A stretch of 64,000 bases of DNA from Chryseobacterium cupriresistens. Lineage in GTDB: Bacteria; Bacteroidota; Bacteroidia; Flavobacteriales; Weeksellaceae. Below, in pieces: positions 1 to 8,565 of the stretch (positions are counted from its first letter, which is position 1; each line of letters opens with the position of its first letter). The position numbers were made by a program, and so were the translations under genes. The notes under the pieces were generated by a model that was not told where the DNA came from, searched no databases, and saw nothing but the letters and a program-made list of their open reading frames with translations. Location of the stretch: assembly GCF_046614675.1 (NCBI RefSeq), contig NZ_JBKKJT010000008.1:99519-163518 (forward strand), given 5' to 3'.

Positions 1-2
1 AT

Positions 3-1205
3 ATTCTCAGCAACCTGAATGATGAGGAACTTCCGATGGAAAGAGACTATGTTTTTGCGGTTCCTGCCGATTCCAATTTCAAAAAAATATCTCAGGAAGT
101 TCATATCCCCGATTATTTCTTTAAAAATATTATCAGAGAAGGAGAATCCAATTATAATGATGAAGAATTCTATTATATAGGACAAAGTTTCAGATATGAT
201 GATAAAGATTATATTGCCATCGCTTCTGCCAAAAACCATTATGTTGTTTATTATCTGGGCTTTTTAAAGAGAACACTGCTTACCTGTATTGTACTGTCTC
301 TGTTTTTCAGTATGATTTTTTCTTTTTATCTGTCCAAAACCTTATTCAGGCCGATCTTAAAAATTACAGGAAAAGTAAAAGAAATCAGTTCTGAAAACCT
401 TCACTTAAGATTGGAATCACATCCTGATAATAAAGAGCTTAATGAGTTGGTAGATACCTTTAATGATATGCTCAACCGCATTGAAACGTCTTTTGAAACC
501 CAGAACCACCTGATTGGCAATGTTTCCCACGAATTGAGGACGCCTCTTACATCCATCATGGGAGAAGCCGATGTTGCGCTTTCTATCAGCAGAACGGCTG
601 ATGAATACAAAGAAACCCTCGGAATCATTCTGGATGAAGCTGAAAAGCTGGATAAAAAGATTAAAGCACTCTTAATGATTGCCCAAACCGGATTCGACGG
701 GAAAATCCAGAAAATGGATAAGGTGAGAATTGATCAGCTTCTTTGGGACGTTATTGAAACCTTAAGGCGAATTGATTCCCGAAACAATATCTATCTTGAT
801 ATCAGCATGCTTCCCGATAATCCTAAGAAATTAAAAGTTCAGGGGAATGAGCAGCTACTGCATCTTGCAGTGGCCAATATCATCAGTAATGGCTGTAAAT
901 ATTCTAATTTTCAGCAGGTTAAAGTCTCTCTTGGCGCCACCAATACAGATGTCTACATCATTATAAAAGATAATGGGATCGGAATTCCTGAAGTGGAAAT
1001 GAATAAAATCTACGATCCGTTTTTCAGAGCTTCCAATACCAATAATTATGAAGGCTACGGGATCGGACTTCCACTGGCAAGGAATATCGTCAGAATGCAC
1101 CACGGTGAACTGATTGTAAGCTCTCACGAAAACCAGGGAACAACGGTACAAATGCGTTTTCCTAATTTCTACAGCACTCAGAAGGGGGAACAAGCCAAAG
1201 TGTAA
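3..1205 (+). CDS. Sensor histidine kinase, 5'-truncated by window edge
   Basis: C-terminal part of a membrane sensor kinase; the frame is open to the left edge, so the true start lies outside and the internal ATG at 36 is not taken as the start. Numbering from that ATG: the end of an extracytoplasmic sensor region, a membrane segment at about 80-104, a HAMP linker at 105-158, and a HisKA box NVSHELRTPLTSIMGE whose phospho-His falls near nt 528. The HATPase_c domain shows NIISNGCKYS (N box), DNGIGIP and GYGIGLPLARN (G boxes). It should autophosphorylate and pass phosphate to a response regulator, probably encoded just upstream (inference). Ligand unknown. Confidence 0.9.
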   Translation: MLSNLNDEELPMERDYVFAVPADSNFKKISQEVHIPDYFFKNIIREGESNYNDEEFYYIGQSFRYDDKDYIAIASAKNHYVVYYLGFLKRTLLTCIVLSLFFSMIFSFYLSKTLFRPILKITGKVKEISSENLHLRLESHPDNKELNELVDTFNDMLNRIETSFETQNHLIGNVSHELRTPLTSIMGEADVALSISRTADEYKETLGIILDEAEKLDKKIKALLMIAQTGFDGKIQKMDKVRIDQLLWDVIETLRRIDSRNNIYLDISMLPDNPKKLKVQGNEQLLHLAVANIISNGCKYSNFQQVKVSLGATNTDVYIIIKDNGIGIPEVEMNKIYDPFFRASNTNNYEGYGIGLPLARNIVRMHHGELIVSSHENQGTTVQMRFPNFYSTQKGEQAKV

Positions 1206-1370
1206 ACCAGAATAACAATAGGCAAAATCGCAAATTGACGAAAAAGCGAAATGGCAAAAATGCAAAGAGCTTTTCGCCATATTAATTCCCGTTAACAATT
1301 TTCTAATCTTATTTTAATCTCTTTAATCACATTTTAATTCCATTCCAAAGATCTTCTAATATGGTCGTTC

Positions 1371-1378
1371 TAGTTTTG
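1371..1378 (+). promoter_or_regulatory. Candidate -7 element upstream of the 1420 gene
   Basis: TAGTTTTG matches the Bacteroidetes -7 consensus TAnnTTTG and lies about 41 nt before the ATG at 1420. No clear -33 TTG was found at the expected 17-23 bp spacing, so support is partial. Confidence 0.35.
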
Positions 1379-1419
1379 TATCATCAAAAAAGATAAACAC
1401 AATACAAAATAATAAGAAC

Positions 1420-1914
1420 ATGACTAAAACAATTTTAATTGCAACAGATTACTCTCTTGAGTCATTGAATATATTGAAAAAAGTACTTAAAGAGAAAGAA
1501 GCAGCAGAAGATCAGAACCAATATAACATTTTTCTGACTTCCGGGTATGATTCCGGAGATTCTATCAGAGATCTTTTGTTCAGTACCAAAACATCGGTAT
1601 TCAATAAAATAAGACCTGCAGAATTCTGTGATGCTTTGGGAATTATCAGCAATAAATATCCTCATCTGGTCAATAAAATCATCTGCGACATTTTCACAGG
1701 AAGTTTCCAGAGAACATTCAACCAATATGTAAAGGCGGAAAACATTGAGGAAGCTTATTATTCTCCATCCATCAAAAGCAGAGGAAACGGAAAATTTGAT
1801 CTGATTCCTTATATCAGGAAATGCAAAGAACTGAAATCTCATGAAATTACGGTCGAAGTAAGAGAAAAACTTCCGGAAAGAGGAAGGCTGGCAGAGATTT
1901 TTGTAGAAGTCTGA
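1420..1914 (+). CDS. Unrecognised 164-residue cytoplasmic protein
   Basis: I do not recognise a family. The N-terminus (KTILIATDYSLESLNIL) resembles the first strand and helix of universal stress proteins, but the remainder lacks the usual GxxG-9x-G(S/T) nucleotide signature, so a Usp assignment is not supported. There is no signal peptide or membrane segment. The C-terminus is basic and charged (KLPERGRLAEIFVEV). The gene lies 29 nt upstream of the DUF1275 gene and is probably co-transcribed with it, about 210 nt after the sensor kinase. Confidence 0.7.
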   Translation: MTKTILIATDYSLESLNILKKVLKEKEAAEDQNQYNIFLTSGYDSGDSIRDLLFSTKTSVFNKIRPAEFCDALGIISNKYPHLVNKIICDIFTGSFQRTFNQYVKAENIEEAYYSPSIKSRGNGKFDLIPYIRKCKELKSHEITVEVREKLPERGRLAEIFVEV

Positions 1915-1943
1915 AAATTAAACACAATTTAAAAAAATAAAAA

Positions 1944-2771
1944 ATGTTAAGAAATTATAGTAACAGCAGGACATTGGGAGACAACATCAGGTTGGGAACG
2001 CTGACTGCCTTCACGGCAGGTACTATAAACATTGCTTCCCTGTTGATATTCCTCTCTTTCACGTCAAACGTAACAGGACATTACGCTATTTTAGCGGCAG
2101 AAATCAGTAAAGGAAACTGGACACAGGTAGGAGTTGTAGGCGGATGGATCTTTTTGTTCTTCTTCGGAAGCTTCCTGTCCAACTTTATTGTTATCAATTT
2201 TAATAAGAAAAGTAAATATTTCGCCCATGCCATGCCGATTGTGCTGGAAATCATATGTCTTCTGTTTGTAGGAATATACGGACAGTTTTATTACCAGAAA
2301 ACATTGGAAGAAACAGAATATTTAGTGGCTTTGATGCTTTTTGCCACCGGACTTCAGAACGGTCTTACCGCAAGTATTTCCAACTTCTCTGTGAAAACGA
2401 CCCACCTTACCGGAACCACTACCGACCTGGGAATTCTGGTATCCATGTTTACCCAGAAAAAATACAGAAAAAACGGGGAGCTGATTGGCAGGGCAAAACT
2501 TCTCATGAGTATTATGCTTGCTTATGTAATGGGCGCTGTATTCTCGGGGTTAACATATTACTATCTGGAATTCAGAGTATTCTATGTGATCAGCATATGT
2601 CTTCTGATTGTCATCGGATATGATGCTTATAAAATTCATATTCGTCATTTCAACACAAAATACAGATACAGCAGGATTTATAAAAAACCTAATCTCTTTG
2701 CTTATCTGTATGATAAAATCCATGGAATTCCTAAAAGAGAAAAGAAAAGAAAGCTTGTCTTTGAGGATTAA
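1944..2771 (+). CDS. YoaK/DUF1275 family membrane protein
   Basis: A 275-residue integral membrane protein with about six hydrophobic segments spread from residue 15 to 230 and a basic cytoplasmic tail (KREKKRK near the end). The YoaK/DUF1275 hallmarks are visible: LTAFTAGTINIAS in the first segment and KTTHLTGTTTDLG in the middle. The family is widespread and its function is not established; transport has been suggested from topology. It follows the 1420 gene closely and is followed by a terminator at 2816. Confidence 0.88.
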   Translation: MLRNYSNSRTLGDNIRLGTLTAFTAGTINIASLLIFLSFTSNVTGHYAILAAEISKGNWTQVGVVGGWIFLFFFGSFLSNFIVINFNKKSKYFAHAMPIVLEIICLLFVGIYGQFYYQKTLEETEYLVALMLFATGLQNGLTASISNFSVKTTHLTGTTTDLGILVSMFTQKKYRKNGELIGRAKLLMSIMLAYVMGAVFSGLTYYYLEFRVFYVISICLLIVIGYDAYKIHIRHFNTKYRYSRIYKKPNLFAYLYDKIHGIPKREKKRKLVFED

Positions 2772-2815
2772 AATATAAAACACACTATTAATTTTTTGTA
2801 TAAACTAGCTGTAAG

Positions 2816-2850
2816 TGCCCTTATTTTATCATAGAATAGGGGCATTTTTC
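2816..2850 (+). terminator. Intrinsic terminator after DUF1275 gene
   Basis: Stem TGCCCTTATT (2816-2825) pairs with AATAGGGGCA (2835-2844) with one G-T wobble, followed by TTTTTC. It lies 45 nt after the stop. The rest of this 315-bp gap (2851-3059) shows only AT-rich sequence with no gene. Confidence 0.8.
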
Positions 2851-3059
2851 TTAAAAATTAATTTAATTATGTAAAAATGACTTGTTTTTGTCCTGTTTTT
2901 AACGATTGTTGAAATAAAGATTTCCGGATTGGAGCAATAAACTTGCTAACGCCCTTCATTACAAACATTAAAAAAACCGGTTGGGGATAAATAGGCAAAA
3001 ATGTTGATAATTAAATATTAAATCACGATTTTAGTATTTTAATTCCCGTTTTCATTGAC

Positions 3060-3067
3060 TATTTTTG
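3060..3067 (+). promoter_or_regulatory. Candidate -7 element for mutL
   Basis: TATTTTTG matches TAnnTTTG and ends 19 nt before the mutL ATG at 3087. No good -33 TTG at the usual spacing, so moderate support only. Confidence 0.4.
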
Positions 3068-3086
3068 TAAGTTGATTTACGTTTTT

Positions 3087-4883
3087 ATGTCAGATATTAT
3101 TCAGCTTTTACCGGATCATGTAGCCAACCAAATTGCAGCAGGAGAGGTGGTGCAGAGGCCTGCATCCATCGTGAAAGAACTTTTGGAAAATGCTATTGAT
3201 GCAGATGCAACGAAAATTGAACTGATCATCAGAGATGCCGGGAAAAACCTTATCCAGGTGGTGGATGACGGAAAAGGAATGTCTGAAACAGATGCCCGTA
3301 TGGCGTTTGAAAGGCATGCTACCTCAAAAATCAAAGGAACTGAAGATATCTTTAAGATAGCCACCAAAGGATTTCGTGGTGAAGCGCTGGCTTCTATAGC
3401 AGCAGTTTCCCAGGTGGAGCTCAGAACAAAACAGAAGGATACTTCCATTGGAACCAATATCTATATCGAAGGAGGGGTTTTCCAGTTTCAGGATCCGGTT
3501 CAGACAGCAGACGGATCAAATTTTTTAGTAAAAAATCTTTTCTACAATGTTCCTGCAAGAAGGAAATTTTTGAAAAATAATAATATTGAATTCAGACACG
3601 TAATTGATGAATTTCAGCGTGTTGCACTGGCTCATGAGAATCTGGAGTTTTCCCTTTTTCATGATGATGAAGCTGTTTTCAGACTGAGAAAAGGAAGCCA
3701 GATGCAGCGTATTGTGGATGTTTTCGGAAGAAAGCTTCAGCCGCTTCTGATTCCTATTAAAGAAGACATTATCTGGTGTAAACTTCATGGTTTTGTTGCT
3801 AAACCTGAAGGGGCCAAGAAAGCAAGAGGCGAGCAGTTCCTTTTTGTTAATGGAAGATACTTCAGAAGTGCATACTTCAATAAAGCAGTACAGGAAGCTT
3901 TTGAAGGCCTGCTTCAGCCTGGATATGTGCCATCCTTTTTCCTTTTTCTGGAACTTGATCCGGAGAAAATAGATGTTAACATCCATCCACAGAAAACTGA
4001 AGTGAAATTTGAAGATGAGCATCTTATTTTTGCTTTGCTTCGTTCAACCATTAAGAGATCTTTAGGGATTTACAATGTTTCTCCAAGCCTGGATTTCGAC
4101 AGAGATCCCGAACTGGATGAAATGATGAATAAACCTATTCCGAGCAAAGGAAATGGAGGAGGATCCGGCGGAGGTGTTTTCAAAATGCCTGAAATCATTG
4201 TAGATAAAGACTATAATCCGTTTCTGGAAGAGAAAAATGTAGTACATCCGGAGGAAATTCAGAACCTTACGGAAATGTACCATCAGAATATTACAGCAGA
4301 GCCTTCAAAGATTAATCTGTTTGAAGATGAGGATTTTGATGAAGATCTGATGAGGCTTCCCAATGGATACTGGCTTTTTAACAAAGGAGATGTCACTTTA
4401 ATGCTGGATCTGGGAAGAATGCACAGACTGTTGGTTTCTGAAGGAAACAAATCCACCAGAAAATCAAGCACAAACAGCCATGCTCTTCTTTTCTCCCTGG
4501 AGTATCATATGAATGAAATCGAAAAGGCAAAATACAATTCGATCAAAAAATATCTTCCGGAATTAGGGTTTGACATGAAAATTGCTCATGAAAGTGTACT
4601 TCGAATAGATTCACTTCCGGAAGGGCTGAAAGAAACCCAGGCCATGAAATTCCTGGAGAACCTTTTTGAGATCCTGGATTACAAGACGGAAGAAGAATTC
4701 ATGCAGTATTACCATAACCAATGGAATAAAATGCAGTCGAAATCCAGATTTGACTTTATTTATAAAAAAGATGCGGAACAACTGATCAAAGACTTTACAG
4801 CATTAGGCTTCCCGGAATTTTTACCGGATGGCAAAAGATGCTTTTATGAAGTTCCGTTTAATGACTTTAAAAACAAATTTTAA
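3087..4883 (+). CDS. mutL: DNA mismatch repair protein MutL
   Basis: 598-residue GHKL ATPase that links MutS mismatch recognition to strand removal. I start at the ATG giving MSDIIQLLPDHVANQIAAGEV, the conserved MutL N-terminus; the longer frame begins with an unlikely TTG at 3072. ATPase motifs: ELLENAIDADA, DDGKGM and GFRGEALASI. A Gly/Ser-rich linker near residue 355 leads to the C-terminal dimerisation domain (about 410-598). Oddly, the endonuclease motif DQHA-x2-E-x4-E is replaced by DLGRMHRLLVSE (D441) and the CPxGRP metal-binding motif by LPDGKR (579-584). Nicking activity is therefore doubtful. It heads a run with the rhomboid gene 5 nt downstream. Confidence 0.97.
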   Translation: MSDIIQLLPDHVANQIAAGEVVQRPASIVKELLENAIDADATKIELIIRDAGKNLIQVVDDGKGMSETDARMAFERHATSKIKGTEDIFKIATKGFRGEALASIAAVSQVELRTKQKDTSIGTNIYIEGGVFQFQDPVQTADGSNFLVKNLFYNVPARRKFLKNNNIEFRHVIDEFQRVALAHENLEFSLFHDDEAVFRLRKGSQMQRIVDVFGRKLQPLLIPIKEDIIWCKLHGFVAKPEGAKKARGEQFLFVNGRYFRSAYFNKAVQEAFEGLLQPGYVPSFFLFLELDPEKIDVNIHPQKTEVKFEDEHLIFALLRSTIKRSLGIYNVSPSLDFDRDPELDEMMNKPIPSKGNGGGSGGGVFKMPEIIVDKDYNPFLEEKNVVHPEEIQNLTEMYHQNITAEPSKINLFEDEDFDEDLMRLPNGYWLFNKGDVTLMLDLGRMHRLLVSEGNKSTRKSSTNSHALLFSLEYHMNEIEKAKYNSIKKYLPELGFDMKIAHESVLRIDSLPEGLKETQAMKFLENLFEILDYKTEEEFMQYYHNQWNKMQSKSRFDFIYKKDAEQLIKDFTALGFPEFLPDGKRCFYEVPFNDFKNKF

Positions 4884-4888
4884 AAAAT

Positions 4889-5644
4889 ATGTTTAACAAT
4901 ATACCACCCATTACAAGGAACATTATTATTATCAACATTATTGTTTATTTGGTTGCTAATTTTATGCTTCCGAATTTATACGATACACTTTCTGGGTTTT
5001 ATCCATTCTCTCCCAATTTTAAATCCTGGCAGGTTATTACCCATATGTTTATGCACGCTCCATTTAGAGAGCCTGGGGGTATAATGCATATTTTATTTAA
5101 TATGTTTACATTATTTAGCTTTGGACCTATTCTGGAGCAAACATTGGGAGATAAAAAATATCTGATACTATATTTCGCAAGTGGACTAGGCTCGTTTTTC
5201 TTATTCAATCTTTGGAATTTTGTAGAAGCTCAGCAAATTATTTCTGGTTTACAAGATATGGGACTTAGCGCGGCCGAAATTTATCCAAAAGCCGCACTTG
5301 ATTATGTGGGAAGTCTGAAGATCAGTGCTACAACAGTTGAAGGACAGGAATTATCCAGTCAATATTATAACCTGCTTATATCTCGTATGATGGGTGCTTC
5401 CGGCGCTATTTTCGGAGTAGTAGCAGCTTTTGCCACATTATATCCCGATGCTAAAATCGGAATTATGTTTATTCCTGTTCCGATTAAAGTAAAATATCTT
5501 TTACCAATTATTGTTGTAATTTCAATATATCTTGGAGTATCAGGAAACGGAGGAGGCATTGCCCACCTTGCTCACGTAGGAGGAGCTTTGGTTGGATGGC
5601 TTTTGGCAAGGATATGGAAAAAGCATTTATACAGATTCAACTAA
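4889..5644 (+). CDS. Rhomboid family intramembrane serine protease
   Basis: 251-residue polytopic membrane protein. The rhomboid signatures are complete: H67-ILF-N71 in the second membrane segment, the nucleophile in GASGAIFG (Ser171) and the catalytic His in AHVGG (His229). It should cleave membrane-embedded substrates; the substrate is unknown. Residues 111-165 form an unusually long soluble insertion between membrane segments. It starts 5 nt after the mutL stop and 9 nt before the next gene, indicating one transcript. Confidence 0.93.
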   Translation: MFNNIPPITRNIIIINIIVYLVANFMLPNLYDTLSGFYPFSPNFKSWQVITHMFMHAPFREPGGIMHILFNMFTLFSFGPILEQTLGDKKYLILYFASGLGSFFLFNLWNFVEAQQIISGLQDMGLSAAEIYPKAALDYVGSLKISATTVEGQELSSQYYNLLISRMMGASGAIFGVVAAFATLYPDAKIGIMFIPVPIKVKYLLPIIVVISIYLGVSGNGGGIAHLAHVGGALVGWLLARIWKKHLYRFN

Positions 5645-5653
5645 AGTAACATT

Positions 5654-6643
5654 GTGAAGATTTTCCGACTCATAGTATTTATTATCCATCTGGGAATTTT
5701 GTTTCTGCTGCTGGGTACTTTACTGAACGCTTACGTACCGCCAAAGATTTTTCCATGGTTTAATCTGCTGTCATTAGGATTCCCGGTTCTCATGATTTTA
5801 TATATGATCCTGACCATATTCTGGGTATTAAGCTGGAAAAAAAGGGCTTTTGTATTTATGTTGGCGGGTTTGGCATTTATGAATCCTGTAAAAAGATGGG
5901 TTAACTATTCTGATCAGAAAGGAAACGCTGAAATAAAAGTGATTTCTTTTAATACAAGGGCTGGCAGAATAGGAAACAAAGAGGTAGGACCGTACCTGAA
6001 ATCTCAGGATGCTGATGTTATTCTTTTACAGGAGGACGCGGGTATTAAATATCAGTTTGATGGTTATCAGAAAGCAAATCCCGGAGGCGGCTTAACAATT
6101 CTGACCAGGCATAAAATCATTAAACAGCAGATTATTGATCCTCAAGATGAAGAGGTAAGAATTCCCGGTGTGCTGGCTGATATAGAAATTAAAGGCAAAA
6201 CCTACAGGTTCATTGATGTCTATCTCAATCCATTTCGCTTTCAAAAAGAGATGGTGAAACTTAACGGAGATACCGATAACGACGAACAAAAAATAAAAGA
6301 TGTTGTTAAGAGACTCATTCCTACCTTTAAAAAACATCAGGATCAGGTAGCGCTTATTCGTGAAGTAATTGACAATTCGCCTTACCCTGTTATCCTTACA
6401 GGTGATTTCAATTCTGTTCCCAATTCTTACGAATATTATCATTTATCTGATGGGCTTGACGATGCATTTCTGACTGCAGGAAAAGGAAGTGCAACCAGTT
6501 TTCACGATTATAAATTCCCCATCAGGATCGACTATATTTTTTCTTCAAAGTCATTAAAGGCAATATCTTACGAAATTGACCGTTCTGTAAGTATTTCAGA
6601 TCATTATCCTGTCGCAGTAACATTTTCTACGGAGAATAAATAA
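5654..6643 (+). CDS. Membrane-anchored endonuclease/exonuclease/phosphatase (EEP) protein, copy 1
   Basis: 329 residues, GTG start 9 nt after the rhomboid stop. Three hydrophobic segments fill residues 1-85, followed by an EEP domain (about 93-329) with VILLQEDAG (metal-binding Glu), GDFNSVPNSYEYY (catalytic Asp/Asn) and SDHYPVAV (terminal Asp-His). The family includes nucleases, sphingomyelinases and inositol phosphatases, so the substrate cannot be read from sequence. The anchoring suggests the catalytic domain is held at the inner membrane. A close paralogue follows directly. Confidence 0.88.
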   Translation: MKIFRLIVFIIHLGILFLLLGTLLNAYVPPKIFPWFNLLSLGFPVLMILYMILTIFWVLSWKKRAFVFMLAGLAFMNPVKRWVNYSDQKGNAEIKVISFNTRAGRIGNKEVGPYLKSQDADVILLQEDAGIKYQFDGYQKANPGGGLTILTRHKIIKQQIIDPQDEEVRIPGVLADIEIKGKTYRFIDVYLNPFRFQKEMVKLNGDTDNDEQKIKDVVKRLIPTFKKHQDQVALIREVIDNSPYPVILTGDFNSVPNSYEYYHLSDGLDDAFLTAGKGSATSFHDYKFPIRIDYIFSSKSLKAISYEIDRSVSISDHYPVAVTFSTENK

Positions 6644-6668
6644 TCATAAAAAGAGTTAAAATTGTCTG

Positions 6669-6715
6669 CTTGGTAGGATTTTTGTTGAAAGAAAATCGTA
6701 CCAAGACCGTTTTTT
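6669..6715 (+). terminator. Terminator-like hairpin abutting the second EEP gene
   Basis: CTTGGTA (6669-6675) pairs with TACCAAG (6699-6705) and GATTTT (6677-6682) with AAAATC (6692-6697), separated by one G-G mismatch. A run of six T ends 2 nt before the ATG at 6717. It could terminate the upstream transcript or act as an attenuator for the downstream copy. Confidence 0.65.
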
Positions 6716-6716
6716 C

Positions 6717-7688
6717 ATGAAGTCGAACCAGATATTACTATTTATACATATCGTTGTTGCTGTTTTGCTGTTATGCACATTGGGGAATGCATGGATTCCA
6801 CCAAACATTTTAGGCAACCTGAATCTTCTGTCTCTTGGTTTTCCTTATCTGATACTGGCACATGTAATTCTAACGCTGATCTGGATCTTCAAAAAAGAAA
6901 AAATAGCCATTGCTTTTGTATTAGGTACATTTATTTTCTATAATCCGATCAGACGATGGATCAACTTTTCCCCAAAAACAGAAAATTTAAAAACAATCCG
7001 TGATATTAAGGTATTGACTTTTAATGTGAAATATGGAGAATATGGCTGGGATAAAGTAAAAGATTATATCAAGGCACAGGATGCAGATATTATTCTTGTA
7101 CAGGAAAAAGATACAAACCGTGTTATACAGCGTGATCTTATAAAATACCCGTCGGTTATTCTTAAAACCAAGCATAAAATTGTAAGACAAGCAGAGCTTA
7201 TTGACGAGAAAGCACGTGGAAATTCATTTTATGCTGATATAGACATTAATGGAAAAGTAATCCGAATTATTAATGTGTATCTTGAACCCTTCAGACTTCA
7301 TAAATCTATGTTTACGAAACTTGATAAACTAGGTTTGGGAAATGTATCAACGCTACTTTCTCATATGACTCCTACATTTCAGGCACATGAAGACCAGGTA
7401 AAAAGAATCAGAAAAATGATAGATTTATCTCCTTATCCTGTTATTCTGGCCGGAGATTTTAATTCTGTTCCCAATTCATATGAGTATTATAACCTTGGAA
7501 AAGACCTTCAGGACGCATTCCTGGTTGCCGGAAAGGGCAGTGCCAGCAGTTTCCATGATTATAAAGTGCCTTTGAGAATTGATTATATTTTCAGTTCGAA
7601 ATCAATCATTCCGCTAAGCTATAAAGTAGACCAGTCTGTGAAATTATCGGATCACTATCCTGTAATTGCGGAATTTCTATTAAATTAG
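6717..7688 (+). CDS. Membrane-anchored EEP family protein, copy 2
   Basis: 323-residue paralogue of the preceding gene with the same plan: three N-terminal hydrophobic segments, then an EEP domain with IILVQEKDTN, AGDFNSVPNSYEYY and LSDHYPV. GDFNSVPNSYEYY and RIDYIFSSKS are shared by both copies, pointing to a tandem duplication. The ATG sits directly after a terminator-like hairpin and has no purine-rich ribosome site, which is not rare in Bacteroidetes. Four nt separate it from the downstream lipoprotein gene. Confidence 0.87.
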   Translation: MKSNQILLFIHIVVAVLLLCTLGNAWIPPNILGNLNLLSLGFPYLILAHVILTLIWIFKKEKIAIAFVLGTFIFYNPIRRWINFSPKTENLKTIRDIKVLTFNVKYGEYGWDKVKDYIKAQDADIILVQEKDTNRVIQRDLIKYPSVILKTKHKIVRQAELIDEKARGNSFYADIDINGKVIRIINVYLEPFRLHKSMFTKLDKLGLGNVSTLLSHMTPTFQAHEDQVKRIRKMIDLSPYPVILAGDFNSVPNSYEYYNLGKDLQDAFLVAGKGSASSFHDYKVPLRIDYIFSSKSIIPLSYKVDQSVKLSDHYPVIAEFLLN

Positions 7689-7692
7689 TTCC

Positions 7693-8055
7693 ATGAAAAA
7701 TTTACTGGCTGCGATTTTTATTTTTATCATTCTTTTTACTGCTTGTTCGAAGAAAGAATCACCGGGATTCGGGGCTGAGCAGGAAGTTAAAATAAGTTAT
7801 GATACTACTGCTGTCGATTCCTTTTCTACAGGAGCCGTTTCAGTGGATATTGCACGCAAAATACGAATGTCTTCTCCCCAGTATATTGATTCTGTAAAAC
7901 AGGCTAAAAAGCTTCAGGACGAAGAAAATAAAATTAAAGCCGAGCTCGAAAAAGAAAATAAAGCAAAACAGGAAGAAGAAAAGAAAAAAGCAGAAGCCGA
8001 AAAGAAACTAAAAACAGCAGAAAAGACGGCTGCGCAGGAAACTAAATCAGAATAA
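7693..8055 (+). CDS. Small charged lipoprotein
   Basis: 120 residues with a type II signal peptide and lipobox LFTAC (Cys18), so it should be lipid-anchored in the envelope. The C-terminal half (about 75-120) is an almost uninterrupted Lys/Glu/Ala-rich helix, probably a coiled coil. No family recognised. The start lies 4 nt after the EEP copy 2 stop, so translation is probably coupled. Role unknown. Confidence 0.75.
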   Translation: MKNLLAAIFIFIILFTACSKKESPGFGAEQEVKISYDTTAVDSFSTGAVSVDIARKIRMSSPQYIDSVKQAKKLQDEENKIKAELEKENKAKQEEEKKKAEAEKKLKTAEKTAAQETKSE

Positions 8056-8083
8056 ATCCAGATTCCATTAAAAAATAAACAAT

Positions 8084-8494
8084 ATGAAAAAACAAATTTT
8101 AGCTGCACTGGTGATCTCAGTATTCACGGTAGCATGTACAAAATCAACAACAAAAACAGAACAGGTAGAAAATCCTGACGGATCAGTTACCACTACAACC
8201 ACTACCACTACAGAAACACCAAACGTTGTGGATACTGCAAAGATCAACAACGCTAAAGAAGATGTGAAAGCTAAGGTAGATGAAGCGGGTAATAAGATTG
8301 ATGATGCCGCACAGAAGGCAAAAGATAAGATTGATGCCACTGCAGATAAGACAAAACAGGATCTTAATAAAGCGGGTCAGGATATCAAAGCTGAGGCCAA
8401 CAAAGTAGGGCAGGATGCAAAAGAGGCTGCCAAAAAAGGGGCTTCGAAAGTAGAAGAAGCCGCGAAAAAAGTAAAAGAAGATTTAAGCAAATAA
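8084..8494 (+). CDS. LEA/YtxH-like helical lipoprotein
   Basis: 136 residues with lipobox TVAC (Cys18). A run of eight Thr (about 46-53) is followed by an Ala/Lys/Asp-rich repetitive helix with recurring AKxKxDxA-type units to the C-terminus. This resembles LEA-like or YtxH-type stress proteins (inference from composition). Such proteins are often stress-induced, but nothing in the sequence here shows regulation. It ends the plus-strand run and is followed by a strong terminator. Confidence 0.75.
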   Translation: MKKQILAALVISVFTVACTKSTTKTEQVENPDGSVTTTTTTTTETPNVVDTAKINNAKEDVKAKVDEAGNKIDDAAQKAKDKIDATADKTKQDLNKAGQDIKAEANKVGQDAKEAAKKGASKVEEAAKKVKEDLSK

Positions 8495-8500
8495 ATAATA

Positions 8501-8535
8501 AAAGCCGTAGTTCAACAGAATTACGGCTTTTTTAT
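8501..8535 (+). terminator. Intrinsic terminator between convergent genes
   Basis: AAAGCCGTA (8501-8509) pairs perfectly with TACGGCTTT (8522-8530) and is followed by more T. It closes the mutL-to-lipoprotein run and lies just before the end of the convergent GH3 gene. Confidence 0.85.
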
Positions 8536-8565
8536 ATGCAATTGAGAGTTAGGAGTCTTTCTCTC

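Noticed and set aside
1420..1914. Universal stress protein assignment
   Set aside because: Only the first 15 residues resemble Usp; the ATP-binding signature is absent.
3525..4022. 165-codon minus-strand ORF
   Set aside because: It is antisense to mutL and resembles no protein.
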